Assembly (NCBI RefSeq): GCF_008973665.1
Contig: NZ_WACP01000001.1
Coordinates: 1 to 64,000, forward strand
From: Paenibacillus tengchongensis
GTDB lineage: Bacteria > Bacillota > Bacilli > Paenibacillales > Paenibacillaceae
Reading direction: 5' to 3'
Length of the DNA: 64,000 nucleotides
The notes under the pieces were generated by a model, which saw only the letters and a list, made by a program, of their open reading frames with translations, did not search any database and was not told the origin of the DNA. Of the stretch, positions 9,688-19,500 are shown piece after piece (the stretch's first letter is position 1; the number at the start of each line of letters is the position of its first letter). The position numbers were made by a program, and so were the translations under genes.

Positions 9688-11474
9688 TAGTTGGCCACAT
9701 CTCCCGGAATAGCGACATCATGCGAAGCAATTTGATTTTTATAGAGTTGATGATACACTAAGTTGTTATCCAGTAATTCCTCATGCGTTCCTATTCCTAC
9801 TACTTCACCTTGATTCATAACTATAATATGATCCGCCTTCATAATGGTCGAAAGGCTGTGAGCGATAACGATGACAGTTCGATTGTCAGCAAGGATGTCA
9901 AGTTCCTTTTGTAAAGACTGTTCTGCTGACTTATCCAATGCAGACGTTGGTTCATCTAAAAGGATTAAAGGTGCATTTTTAAGTAATGCCCTTGCAATCG
10001 ATATACGCTGTTTTTGTCCGCCTGATAAATTCATGCCGTCCTGGCCGACAATGGTATCATACTGATTAGGCAGATCCATGATAAAGTCATGGGCATTTGC
10101 CATTTTTGCAGCATTTCTTATAAGTTCAGTCGAAGCCTCAGGCAAACCAATTGCAATGTTTTCAGCTACAGTCATAGGGAACATATGACTATCTTGCGAA
10201 ACCAGGGAAATATGCTGCCTTATAGTATTCAGATTTCTCTCGTCCAAAGGCCGGTTAAATACTTCGATACTTCCATGAGACACTGAATATAATCCGGTTA
10301 TTAACTTAAAAATTGTCGACTTTCCGCTACCATTTGCTCCAACCAGTGCGTACATTTTGTTGGGAGCAATGTCGAAAGTTACATTATTTAGAACCGGTTC
10401 ACCTTCATCCCTATATCTGAATGATACATTATTAAATTTGATAACATTCTCAGAAGAAGAATCGATATGTACTTCACTGCTGTCAGTCTCATTTACGTTT
10501 TCAATAGTCTCGTTCAGTAACTCCCTAATATAAGATGATGCCCCTTCTATACCCCGAACATCCCGGATCAGGTGCGGTATTTTGTTCATTGGTTCAATAA
10601 TGTAATTCTGTAATTGTAAAAATGCCATCAACGTCCCCAGGGTAAGCACATCTTGCGTAATGAGGTAGCCCCCAAGTATTACGCATAAGACAAAGGGCAT
10701 TAATCTCAAAACCACCTGGACCGGTTCCATTAAACTGTTTAGCTTAAAAATTTTTAATGAAGTATTTACTTCCTGGTCTATTATAGAAGCATGTTTTTGA
10801 GCAAAAATTCCTTCCAGATTGAAAATCTTCAAGATGCTCAAACCACTAATGGCATCCTGAATTATTCTCCCTTTGCTTCCTTGTCTTTCATTCAATTCAT
10901 TATAGTAAGAACCATATGGCTTGCTGATCTTGTTTCCCAAAAAAATAGCAAGAGGCACCAGCATCGAACTTAATAATGTTAATTTCCAATCGATATAAAG
11001 CATACATGCAAACGCAACCAAAAATCGTAACGGCTGAAAAAAGAGCTCCGGCATCTGATATCTTAAAAATGCTTCTATTGAAGTTATTCCTGAATTTTGC
11101 CTTGCCGCAATTTCCGAACCATTGTTTTTCTCTATATATTTAACAGAAATATTAGACAGATGAGAATACACAGCAACACGGATATCCTTCGTAGTTTTAC
11201 CGGCAAATTGAATTAGAAACAGCCTATTAAAGTAGATAATGGCTGTACTAAAAAGGATTATCCCCGCCATATATAAAACTGTTTGAATAAACAGCCCTTT
11301 TTCTCCTTCTAGAGCCAGGTCAATAATCTGTTTTAAGTAATACGCCAATACCACTTCTACGAAAATAATAATTAAAGATAAAGCAATACCACCTATCAGC
11401 CAGATCTTATGCGGTTTAATATAATTATAAAACCATTTAGCAATCCCTTCTTCAGTGTAATTCGTTTTCTTCAT
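9687..11474 (-). CDS. ABC exporter, half-transporter (TMD-NBD), subunit A
   Basis: 595 residues with an N-terminal transmembrane domain (about 20-320) and a nucleotide-binding domain with Walker A GANGSGKST (about 376), LSGGQKQR (about 480), Walker B LILLDEPTS and H-loop IAHSLSTI. Both catalytic Glu and His are present, whereas the partner has HKK after its switch His. The pair is therefore likely a type IV heterodimeric exporter. It starts with ATG 25 bp past the free ACP gene and is coupled to the second subunit through TAATG. Confidence 0.9.
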   Translation of the reverse strand: MKKTNYTEEGIAKWFYNYIKPHKIWLIGGIALSLIIIFVEVVLAYYLKQIIDLALEGEKGLFIQTVLYMAGIILFSTAIIYFNRLFLIQFAGKTTKDIRVAVYSHLSNISVKYIEKNNGSEIAARQNSGITSIEAFLRYQMPELFFQPLRFLVAFACMLYIDWKLTLLSSMLVPLAIFLGNKISKPYGSYYNELNERQGSKGRIIQDAISGLSILKIFNLEGIFAQKHASIIDQEVNTSLKIFKLNSLMEPVQVVLRLMPFVLCVILGGYLITQDVLTLGTLMAFLQLQNYIIEPMNKIPHLIRDVRGIEGASSYIRELLNETIENVNETDSSEVHIDSSSENVIKFNNVSFRYRDEGEPVLNNVTFDIAPNKMYALVGANGSGKSTIFKLITGLYSVSHGSIEVFNRPLDERNLNTIRQHISLVSQDSHMFPMTVAENIAIGLPEASTELIRNAAKMANAHDFIMDLPNQYDTIVGQDGMNLSGGQKQRISIARALLKNAPLILLDEPTSALDKSAEQSLQKELDILADNRTVIVIAHSLSTIMKADHIIVMNQGEVVGIGTHEELLDNNLVYHQLYKNQIASHDVAIPGDVAN

Positions 11475-11499
11475 TCGTCAGCTCTCACCTTTCAAGTTA

Positions 11500-11772
11500 C
11501 TATCCTAGTGTATTACGAATATACTTGACTAGTTTTCCAATCGTATTTAATCTATCTAAGCTTTCTAGTTCTTCATCTGCAAACTCAAACTTAAATTCAG
11601 TTTCCAAAGCAACCACTATTTTTATAATCATAAAAGAATTTAACCCGATATTTTGTAAATCATCATCTTGGGTCAGGTTACGAACAATATTCTCTGGGTC
11701 CTCTTCAAAAAGATCCTCTTCCTTCAAAATCCCGGTGATAATCTCCCTTACTCTTTCCTCCAAATTTATCAT
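11500..11772 (-). CDS. free-standing acyl/peptidyl carrier protein
   Basis: A 90-residue acidic helical protein of normal ACP length. The phosphopantetheine attachment region reads IGLNSFMII with Ser46 as the predicted modified residue, where typical ACPs have DSL. A strong GGGGAG sits 7 nt before ATG. It follows directly a BtrH-like acyltransferase gene. In butirosin biosynthesis BtrH takes its acyl group from the carrier protein BtrI, so these two may form a donor/transferase pair that moves or releases an acyl chain. Confidence 0.85.
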   Translation of the reverse strand: MINLEERVREIITGILKEEDLFEEDPENIVRNLTQDDDLQNIGLNSFMIIKIVVALETEFKFEFADEELESLDRLNTIGKLVKYIRNTLG

Positions 11773-11798
11773 ATGTCAACTCCCCTATTCTTTTTTTA

Positions 11799-12794
11799 TT
11801 AATGATATTTGAGCAATAAATTCATATATTGCAGTTCTAAATGATGAATTTCATCCAGTTTTTCGGTACACTTTTCAAAATAGTCTGTTTTAATATCGCA
11901 AATATACATAGATCTAACTAGGACATTTCTTACAAATAACCATGAGGATAGTATTTTTTCGCAATAGCTCCTTATAATTAAATTTTCTGGAAGTAAATTT
12001 TTAATACGATAAGTCTCTACCTTCTTTACATTTACTGTCGTATTTACACTTTTCAACAGGTTATTTATATATGCCGGGAATTGCATCCCTTCCTCTAGCT
12101 CTTTCTTGAAAATATTAGTGTACTCCGCCAGGGATTCAAGCCCCTGAATTATGATTTCATTATGTTTGAATAAATTCGATTTAAATTGTTCTCTATACAT
12201 GTTTATAGATTCTGTTCCCTCCTTAAACCTCCCTTCAGAAAACTCAAGATAACTAAATTTCTCCTGCCCGCAAAAATTGACCAGATACCCTTGGTACGAG
12301 TTACTAATATCAGAAAAACTAACTTCCGTTTTGTCATATGACAAGCTATCTTTATGCTTATGTTCCATCACCAAGAAGTGATTTCTCTCTTCGGAATAAC
12401 CATATATCAATATATGATGCGGATGATGTTCTTTCATGAAAGTGTCTCTGCGAATGGACATATAAAAACAGTCTATCGAGAGAATGACTGGATAATCATT
12501 GTCCAAAGACTCCTGCAATTTCTTGACCACATCGGATACTCTGCCCAATTTATTCACATGAACTCCAATGGACTCTATTACAGACTCTAGAGGGTTCTCC
12601 GACAAATAATCTGCTTGAAAGCTTGTCCAGTCTTTTTGCTCCCTACATGTATAAAAGGAAATATCATTATAGAAAAAATTCATAATGTTCCTTCCGAAAT
12701 GCAATACAATAGGAAAAAGAGCATTATAAAAACAATCTTTATAATAAAAATCATTAAACGCCTGAATTCCGTTGATCATTTTTTCTTTTTTCAT
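11799..12794 (-). CDS. BtrH-like cysteine acyltransferase (N-terminal BtrH domain)
   Basis: 331 residues. The first 200 match the butirosin BtrH N-terminal domain pattern: a nucleophile-type Cys21 in an early YYKDCFYNAL, then Asp108 and a His cluster (H126/H127) in HHILIYGY. The fold is papain-like, and BtrH transfers an acyl group from a carrier protein to an amine. The C-terminal 130 residues are helical and unassigned. The ATG overlaps the TGA of the upstream PKS gene (ATGA), so it is translationally coupled to the last elongating PKS. With no thioesterase anywhere in the pathway, it is the best candidate to off-load the chain onto an amine acceptor, or to load a side acyl group carried by the adjacent ACP. 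Confidence 0.75.
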   Translation of the reverse strand: MKKEKMINGIQAFNDFYYKDCFYNALFPIVLHFGRNIMNFFYNDISFYTCREQKDWTSFQADYLSENPLESVIESIGVHVNKLGRVSDVVKKLQESLDNDYPVILSIDCFYMSIRRDTFMKEHHPHHILIYGYSEERNHFLVMEHKHKDSLSYDKTEVSFSDISNSYQGYLVNFCGQEKFSYLEFSEGRFKEGTESINMYREQFKSNLFKHNEIIIQGLESLAEYTNIFKKELEEGMQFPAYINNLLKSVNTTVNVKKVETYRIKNLLPENLIIRSYCEKILSSWLFVRNVLVRSMYICDIKTDYFEKCTEKLDEIHHLELQYMNLLLKYH

Positions 12795-15700
12795 ATTCCC
12801 TCCACTAGACTATATGCACGGTTAATATACTGTCCTAACTCGGATATGGTGGGATACGTTTCTACATCAGAGAACTGAATATTGAATCCAAGTTTCTCCA
12901 TCTCTACTTCGATAGCAACAGACAGTAAAGAATTTCCACCTAAATCATAAAAGTTATCATGTACACTAATTTCATTAATACCTAGGAGGCGACACCAGAT
13001 CGTTGCGATTTCCTGCTCTATTTCGGTATAATCAGCTTCTAATGATTTACCGGTCAAAATGACACTGCCATGTTTTTGGGAATCTCCAACTGTTGCTGAC
13101 TGATCATTTTTTGGCCCGATTCCCCTTCTTATCTCTTCGGAGAAATCAAATGACATACGCGGCTCCAGATAGAGTGCCTGCTTATTTATTTCACCTACTA
13201 TCACCTGCTGCACATCCCTGCCAATAATTTCAGTAAAACCCAGAATAGCGATTGAAGCAGATAATGTTTTGAATAAACCATTTTCATTATCTTGAATTTT
13301 GGCGGCCATACCGGTTTTATCCCATGCTGCCCAGTTAATGCTTGTACAATGTTTGCCTTTTATATTTCTATATGCTGCAAAAGAGTCCAGGAACGCATTT
13401 GCTGAAATATAATCCCCTTGCCCGGGCGGAATAATAATGGATGAGATAGATGAACATAATACAAAAAAATCAAGATCATCCTTCTCAGTCAACAAATCAA
13501 GGATCAAGGTCCCCCGTGTTTTGGCCTCCATTACTCTCGAAAAATCTTCAAACTCCTTATTAAATAAAAACTCGTTATCTCTGAGTTCACCGGCACAGTG
13601 GATAATTCCATTAATATTTCCGTACTTGCTTCTTAAATGATTAATGAGCTGTTCCATAGCCTTATAGTTCGAAACGTCAGCGGCATAAGCCTCGACAGTA
13701 GCACCTTGCTGCTCCATTTCGAGCAATACTTCGATATTATCGCATACATAATCACTTGCTTTGTGATCATTGCATATATCATCCCACTCCGACCGATCAG
13801 GCATCTCTTTTCGATTTATCAGCACAATATTGGGACTGTTTTCAGAAGCCATGCGCATACCTAATTCTTTACCAATACCACCTAGTCCACCCGTTATCAG
13901 GTATACCCCTTCGCTTTTAATTTTGCGGTCATGCCTTTTGAAATTGTCCAGGCTAGTCTGCTTCATTTCCTGTGTATATCTTATCCCGTTTCTATAAGAA
14001 ACATGACTCTGCTTCATATCACTTAACATAATCTCATTTATCAATTGATCCACTAAAAATTCACTGTCGACATCAATACACTTGCATTTCAGCTTTGAAT
14101 TCTCCTGTCCAATCGCTTTGGCTAAACCGAAATATGCAGCACGTTCGGGATAAACCGTCGTATCACTTTCTGTGACCTGGTAAGCATATTGTGATATGCA
14201 ATAAACATTTAAGTCACCAGACTGAGATAACAAAAAATTTGTTGAGTATAAGGATTTTATAAGTTGAAACAAATTATCGACCCCGTGCTCCAGCCCCTTG
14301 GTTAAGCCTGTCAATGGATCGCTTTCATTATTTGGTGAAATACTTCTTAAATGAATCAATTTGCTGATCTGCTTATCCTTTAATTCATTAAATAATTGCA
14401 AATAAGACATCCCGTTATCTTCACTAATATATTGGGTGTCACTTAATTTTGAAAAAGCTTTTCCCTTTCCTATCTTAATAACATGTTCACCTCTAGCCTC
14501 CAGTTCTTTGGCTATTTCCTTGCCAATCCCTGATTCATCTTCAAATAACAAAACTAATCCACTTGGTGAATATTGTTTCTGGTCAAAAATATGACTTTTC
14601 TGTTCGATCCACCTATTTATATAGTAAATATCTTTATTTAAATCTTTGCTGGATACATTGATTGGAACCCAACAACGTCTTTTCACAAAACCATAGGAGG
14701 GTAAATTAACCCTTCTTCTATCATGTTCTTTATATAATGGGTCCCAATCAATCATTGCCCCTCGGCAGTAAAGACTTCCAAGGCTATTTAAGAAAGTTCG
14801 GCGATCGTTTCCTTCGGGTACTTCTTTAACTACACGATTTGCAATTGCCGAAATTTCGTTGATACTTTCGTCTCTCCTCAAATTCTTGTCCCAACTATAA
14901 TAAATATTATTTAGACCATGCTCCTCGATTTTATTGATTTCCAGTTGTTCAAGCTTTTCTTTGAAATCAAGATAGCTCTCTACAATAAGTGCTATCCGGT
15001 ACTGGTAATGGTCCCTTCCTGTATTTGCTGTATACCCAATATAGTTTATATTACTTTCGGCTCCATATCGGAGCATTCTTTTATACTTCCTGATTAAGTT
15101 ACAGAGTGCTTCTTTGCTTTTGGATGAAATACAGATTATTTGGCAACGGCTTCCTTGCTCATCCTTTCTATCATTTGCTTCGGGGCATTCCTCTAAAACA
15201 ACATGACAATTTGTTCCGCTTAAACCAAAAGAACTTACTCCACACCGCCTTGGACCGTTAACTTCCCAATTCAGCGACTTGGTATTTACGAATACCGGTG
15301 AATTCAAAAAGTCGATTTGGCTGTTAGGCCGATTAAAGTTCAAACTCGGGGGAATCACTTTATTCTTTAGAGAAAGTACAGCTTTTAATAATCCTGCCCC
15401 GCCGGCAAGATTATCTAAATGCCCTATATTCGTTTTTATAGAACCGACCGCAATAAATTGTTTCCGGTCTGTATATTTACCAAATGCTCTTCTAATTCCT
15501 TCGATTTCTATCGGGTCACCCAACTTGGTTCCAGTACCATGCGCTTCAATGTATGAAAGAGTATTGGGATGTATTGTGGCCTGCTTCAAGGCTTGCTCAA
15601 TTACCTTTGCTTGCGCATCGGGATTGGGGCTAGTCAATCCAATTGTTCTCCCGTCATGATTCACTGCCGTTCCCTTGATAATAGCGTAAATGGAATCGCA

Positions 15701-16552
15701 GTCACTTCTTGCTTCTTTTAATGGTTTCAAAAGGAGGGAAATAACTCCTTCACCAAATCCTGTTCCAGTTGAAGCATCATCAAAGGTCTGGGTTAGTCCG
15801 TTCTCTGACTCAATCCCCATCTTCCCTCCTTTTGAGAAGGGAAGGAGCGAAATCTTGACGCCTCCGGTTATAGCCATATCACACTCTTTATTTCTCAGCG
15901 CTTGGCATGCATAATGAACAGCGACAAGCGATGATGAACAAGTCGTATCAATAACCAGACTCGGTCCTGTGAGATCCATATGGTAAGCAATTCTGCTTGC
16001 AATCATTGCTCCCAAATTACCTGCCATAGAGGAAGCAATCATCCCAGGCTCTGCTTTTGAACAGATCCGAAAATAATCATCACTCATGAATTGGCTTATC
16101 CCTAAAAATACACCGGTTCTTGATCCGCGTAATTTCTGACCTCCGTATCCAGCATCCTCAATGGCTGACCAGGCTGATTCAAGAAACAACCTTTGATTAG
16201 GGTCCATTAATCGCGCTTCTTGGGGGGAATATTCAAAAAATTCGTAATCAAAGGCATCAATCCTGTTCAAAAATGCTTGTTTTTCATATTGAACGGTTTT
16301 CAAATCAATGCCAGGATCAGACCACATCATTAATTTTTCCAAATCTCTTTTCCTTGAAGTTGAAATCGGTCCGATTAAGGATTTCCCGTCAGCAAGATGA
16401 TTCCAGAAATCATAGATATCTTCAGAGTGTGGCATAGTTGCCGATATTCCTATAATGGCGATATCCTCATTTTTTTCCGGTTCCGAATAAGATATTGATA
16501 TATCACTGCTTTGAGTAAGTTCATCAAGTTCAATATCTAACCATTTCTCCAT
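12791..16552 (-). CDS. trans-AT PKS, KS-KR-ACP
   Basis: 1253 residues. The ketosynthase (about 30-460) has all three catalytic residues: DTTCSSS (about 200), EAHGTGT (about 335) and NIGH (about 373). There is no AT domain. A ketoreductase follows, with GGLGGIG near 883 and the catalytic Ser/Tyr/Asn in SSISS and GQGDYISAN near 1043. A B-type-like Asp is present in GELRDNEF. The ACP is LGGNSLLS near 1203. No DH, ER or TE. It should extend the chain by one malonyl unit and leave a beta-hydroxyl. The upstream protein ends in a Gly-loading carrier, so the product would be a 4-amino-3-hydroxybutyryl unit. The start is set by GAGGAGGTCAGGT just before ATG. Confidence 0.95.
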   Translation of the reverse strand: MEKWLDIELDELTQSSDISISYSEPEKNEDIAIIGISATMPHSEDIYDFWNHLADGKSLIGPISTSRKRDLEKLMMWSDPGIDLKTVQYEKQAFLNRIDAFDYEFFEYSPQEARLMDPNQRLFLESAWSAIEDAGYGGQKLRGSRTGVFLGISQFMSDDYFRICSKAEPGMIASSMAGNLGAMIASRIAYHMDLTGPSLVIDTTCSSSLVAVHYACQALRNKECDMAITGGVKISLLPFSKGGKMGIESENGLTQTFDDASTGTGFGEGVISLLLKPLKEARSDCDSIYAIIKGTAVNHDGRTIGLTSPNPDAQAKVIEQALKQATIHPNTLSYIEAHGTGTKLGDPIEIEGIRRAFGKYTDRKQFIAVGSIKTNIGHLDNLAGGAGLLKAVLSLKNKVIPPSLNFNRPNSQIDFLNSPVFVNTKSLNWEVNGPRRCGVSSFGLSGTNCHVVLEECPEANDRKDEQGSRCQIICISSKSKEALCNLIRKYKRMLRYGAESNINYIGYTANTGRDHYQYRIALIVESYLDFKEKLEQLEINKIEEHGLNNIYYSWDKNLRRDESINEISAIANRVVKEVPEGNDRRTFLNSLGSLYCRGAMIDWDPLYKEHDRRRVNLPSYGFVKRRCWVPINVSSKDLNKDIYYINRWIEQKSHIFDQKQYSPSGLVLLFEDESGIGKEIAKELEARGEHVIKIGKGKAFSKLSDTQYISEDNGMSYLQLFNELKDKQISKLIHLRSISPNNESDPLTGLTKGLEHGVDNLFQLIKSLYSTNFLLSQSGDLNVYCISQYAYQVTESDTTVYPERAAYFGLAKAIGQENSKLKCKCIDVDSEFLVDQLINEIMLSDMKQSHVSYRNGIRYTQEMKQTSLDNFKRHDRKIKSEGVYLITGGLGGIGKELGMRMASENSPNIVLINRKEMPDRSEWDDICNDHKASDYVCDNIEVLLEMEQQGATVEAYAADVSNYKAMEQLINHLRSKYGNINGIIHCAGELRDNEFLFNKEFEDFSRVMEAKTRGTLILDLLTEKDDLDFFVLCSSISSIIIPPGQGDYISANAFLDSFAAYRNIKGKHCTSINWAAWDKTGMAAKIQDNENGLFKTLSASIAILGFTEIIGRDVQQVIVGEINKQALYLEPRMSFDFSEEIRRGIGPKNDQSATVGDSQKHGSVILTGKSLEADYTEIEQEIATIWCRLLGINEISVHDNFYDLGGNSLLSVAIEVEMEKLGFNIQFSDVETYPTISELGQYINRAYSLVEGI

Positions 16553-16564
16553 ACCTGACCTCCT

Positions 16565-19500
16565 CTATTGAATAATCCCGCCTTTATTAACAATATAATC
16601 CAAAATTCCCGCACATTCTTTCGCAATTTCTGCCAATGAATCCCTGCCGACTTTATTACTGTTGATCTGCAATTGCCAGCTGTTGTCCTTAAACGACTTA
16701 TCAAAACCGAGGATAAGATCAAATTCATCTAACAAGTTCACACGATTATTAAGTAATTTCTTGTCATAAAATATTGGAAATATATAGCCCGGTTCTTTAT
16801 TCTTCATAACATCACTTATTTTTGATAAAGGAATGGCTTCCTTTAAAGATTTAATTTGCGAAATCCTTCTGATCAGTTGAGATAAGCTTTCTATCAGAGA
16901 AAGATCAAAAAATAATGATTTGATATGTTTCGGGGCATCCATCACTTGTATTGTTATTTTGTTTTCGTTATGTGACAGCTTATCCAGTACATAAATAATT
17001 ACCGCCAATATTATATCTTCTTCGAACACTCCCATTTTCACTGCAGCTTTTTCTAAACCTGTTTTGATCTGACCTTTAATGTTTAGGTCTATGCCTAAAC
17101 TGTTATCTCCTATGGCATACTCATCGAGAATATACTCTTTCGGCCAGGAAATTGGTATAAGGGGGGCAGCTTGCAACTGTTCCTGTTTGAGCTGAATAAA
17201 CGCAGACATTTTTTCAATGGTCGGATTCGCAAATAAATCGGCCACTGCAAAAACTCCCGGATACCACTTATCAATCTCATTTTTTAGTTTCAACAGGAGT
17301 AATGAATTCCCACCCGCATTGAAAAAGCTGTCCAGTACACTTATACTTCCCTTATCTCTGTTCAACAAATCAGACCATATAGCCGTTAAGCCAGATTCAA
17401 TTTCATTTTTAGGTGCATGAAACTCTACTTGATTCGGAATTTCTCCGACTAAAGAGAGCGTCTGCAAATCAAGCTTTCCATTCGGCGTCAATGGCGCTTG
17501 CTTCAAACGAAAGAAGTAAGAGGGAATCATAAAATCAGGTAACCTCTTTGAAAGAAACTCACGCCATTCCGTATCGGAGATCGTAATATCGGCAAGATAA
17601 TAACCACAAAGGTACGAAGTACCATCTTGATATTGTTGTTTCGTTATGTAAGCATCCTCAATCTTATTGATAGCTGACATATTTTCGACGATCTCTCCAG
17701 GTTCGATTCTATATCCTCTTATCTTCATCTGGTTATCCATTCTGCCAATGTACTCAATCTCTCGATCAGGTAACCATTTTGCTAAATCCCCAGTTCTATA
17801 CATCCTCTCTTCCCCGCAAACAATATCAGGAACAAATCGCGTTTGGGTCAACTGGAACTGATTCCAATATCCTCTAGCCAGGCCTGCCCCGGCAATATAT
17901 AACTCCCCTGCAACCCCGGTGGGTTGTACATTTAAATCTTCATCCAGAATATACATCCTCGTGTTATCTAAGGGTCTGCCGATAGTAACTGCATCAAGCT
18001 CGGTTATTTCTTTGATAGAAGACCAAATGGTAGATTCGGTCGGACCATACATGTTATAGATCCGGGCATTATGATTCAACAATTGACTGGCCAGGGCATA
18101 GGGTAAAATTTCTCCGCCGATCAAAATACTCTTCAAAGAACTGTTAACTAACAGATTCGGATCACAGTATAGCAGTTGCTTCATCCGTGACGGAGTGCTT
18201 TGCAGGATCTCAATTTGATTTTTTTTAATTACCTCTATTAATAATTCCGGATCTTTGACTTCCTTATCATCCGCTAGAACGACAACAGATCCTGCAGTAA
18301 GCGGTAATAATAGTTCAAGCACAGAAATATCAAATGAAGTTGTTGTCACAGCCAACACTCTTGTCTCCCGTTTAAAGCTTATTCGGTTGGTCATTGATGC
18401 AATAAAATTATGAACCGCCTGATGCTCAATCATTACTCCTTTCGGTTTTCCGGTTGAACCGGAGGTATACATCATATAAGCAAGGTCATCCGGTTCCACT
18501 TTATCCTCTAGCTCTTCTCCGTCCGCTCCTTGAAAATCCAAATCCTCCAAATAAACCACAGTTCCATCAAAACTCTTTTTAGCATGAACCGCCTTTGTAG
18601 TTATAAGGACCTTAACCTGCGAGTCGCTTATCATATAATTCAGGCGTTCTTGGGGATACTCCGTGTCCAGAGGTAAATATAAACCGCCTGACTTAAGGAT
18701 CGCTATCATGCTTATCAGCATTTCAACTGAACGATCAACCATGAGGCCGACAACAGTGCCAATATCGACTCCTTTTTTCCGTAATAAACTGGATAAGTGA
18801 TCTGACCTTTTTTTAAGATCCCCATAGCTTAAATGCTTATCGCCAAAAATAACGGCGGTATCACATTCGGATTTCAAGCACTGCTCGTCAATTAAACTAT
18901 GTATCGTCCGCTCTTTTATCGGCATTACTGTGTTAGAGTTACTGAAATCGGCAAGTATCCTGTCCCGTTCATCCGGTGCAATTAACGGGATTTCACCAAT
19001 TGGTTTATTCAGGTCAGAAATCACATTCATAACTAAATGATTGAAATACTTGGATAGTCTTTCAATCGTTTCTTTCTTATATAATTGGGTTCTGTATTTA
19101 AGGTTAACAAGCAGTTGATGGTCCCATTCAATCACTTCAAAGGTCAAATCACAGGGAACGGACACTTGGTTAAATTCATACGGTATGATTTCAAAATCCT
19201 CTGTTTGCATCGCAGGCATCATGAAGTTCTGATAAACCAACATGATATCAAACAGGGGGTTTCTGCTCATATCACGATCTTTTACTTTCTGGGATACTAA
19301 TTCATCAAAGGGATACAATTGATTTTCAATGGAAGCAAAGGTGTCCGCTTTTACCTCCGCTAAAAAATCTATAAACTTTTTTTTGCGATTTGGTTTATTG
19401 CGGAGAACTATAGTATTGATAAACAAGCCAATCATAGACTGCATATCACGGCTTGTTCTTCCGGAAACCGGCGTTCCAATTAAAATATCATCCTGTCCAC

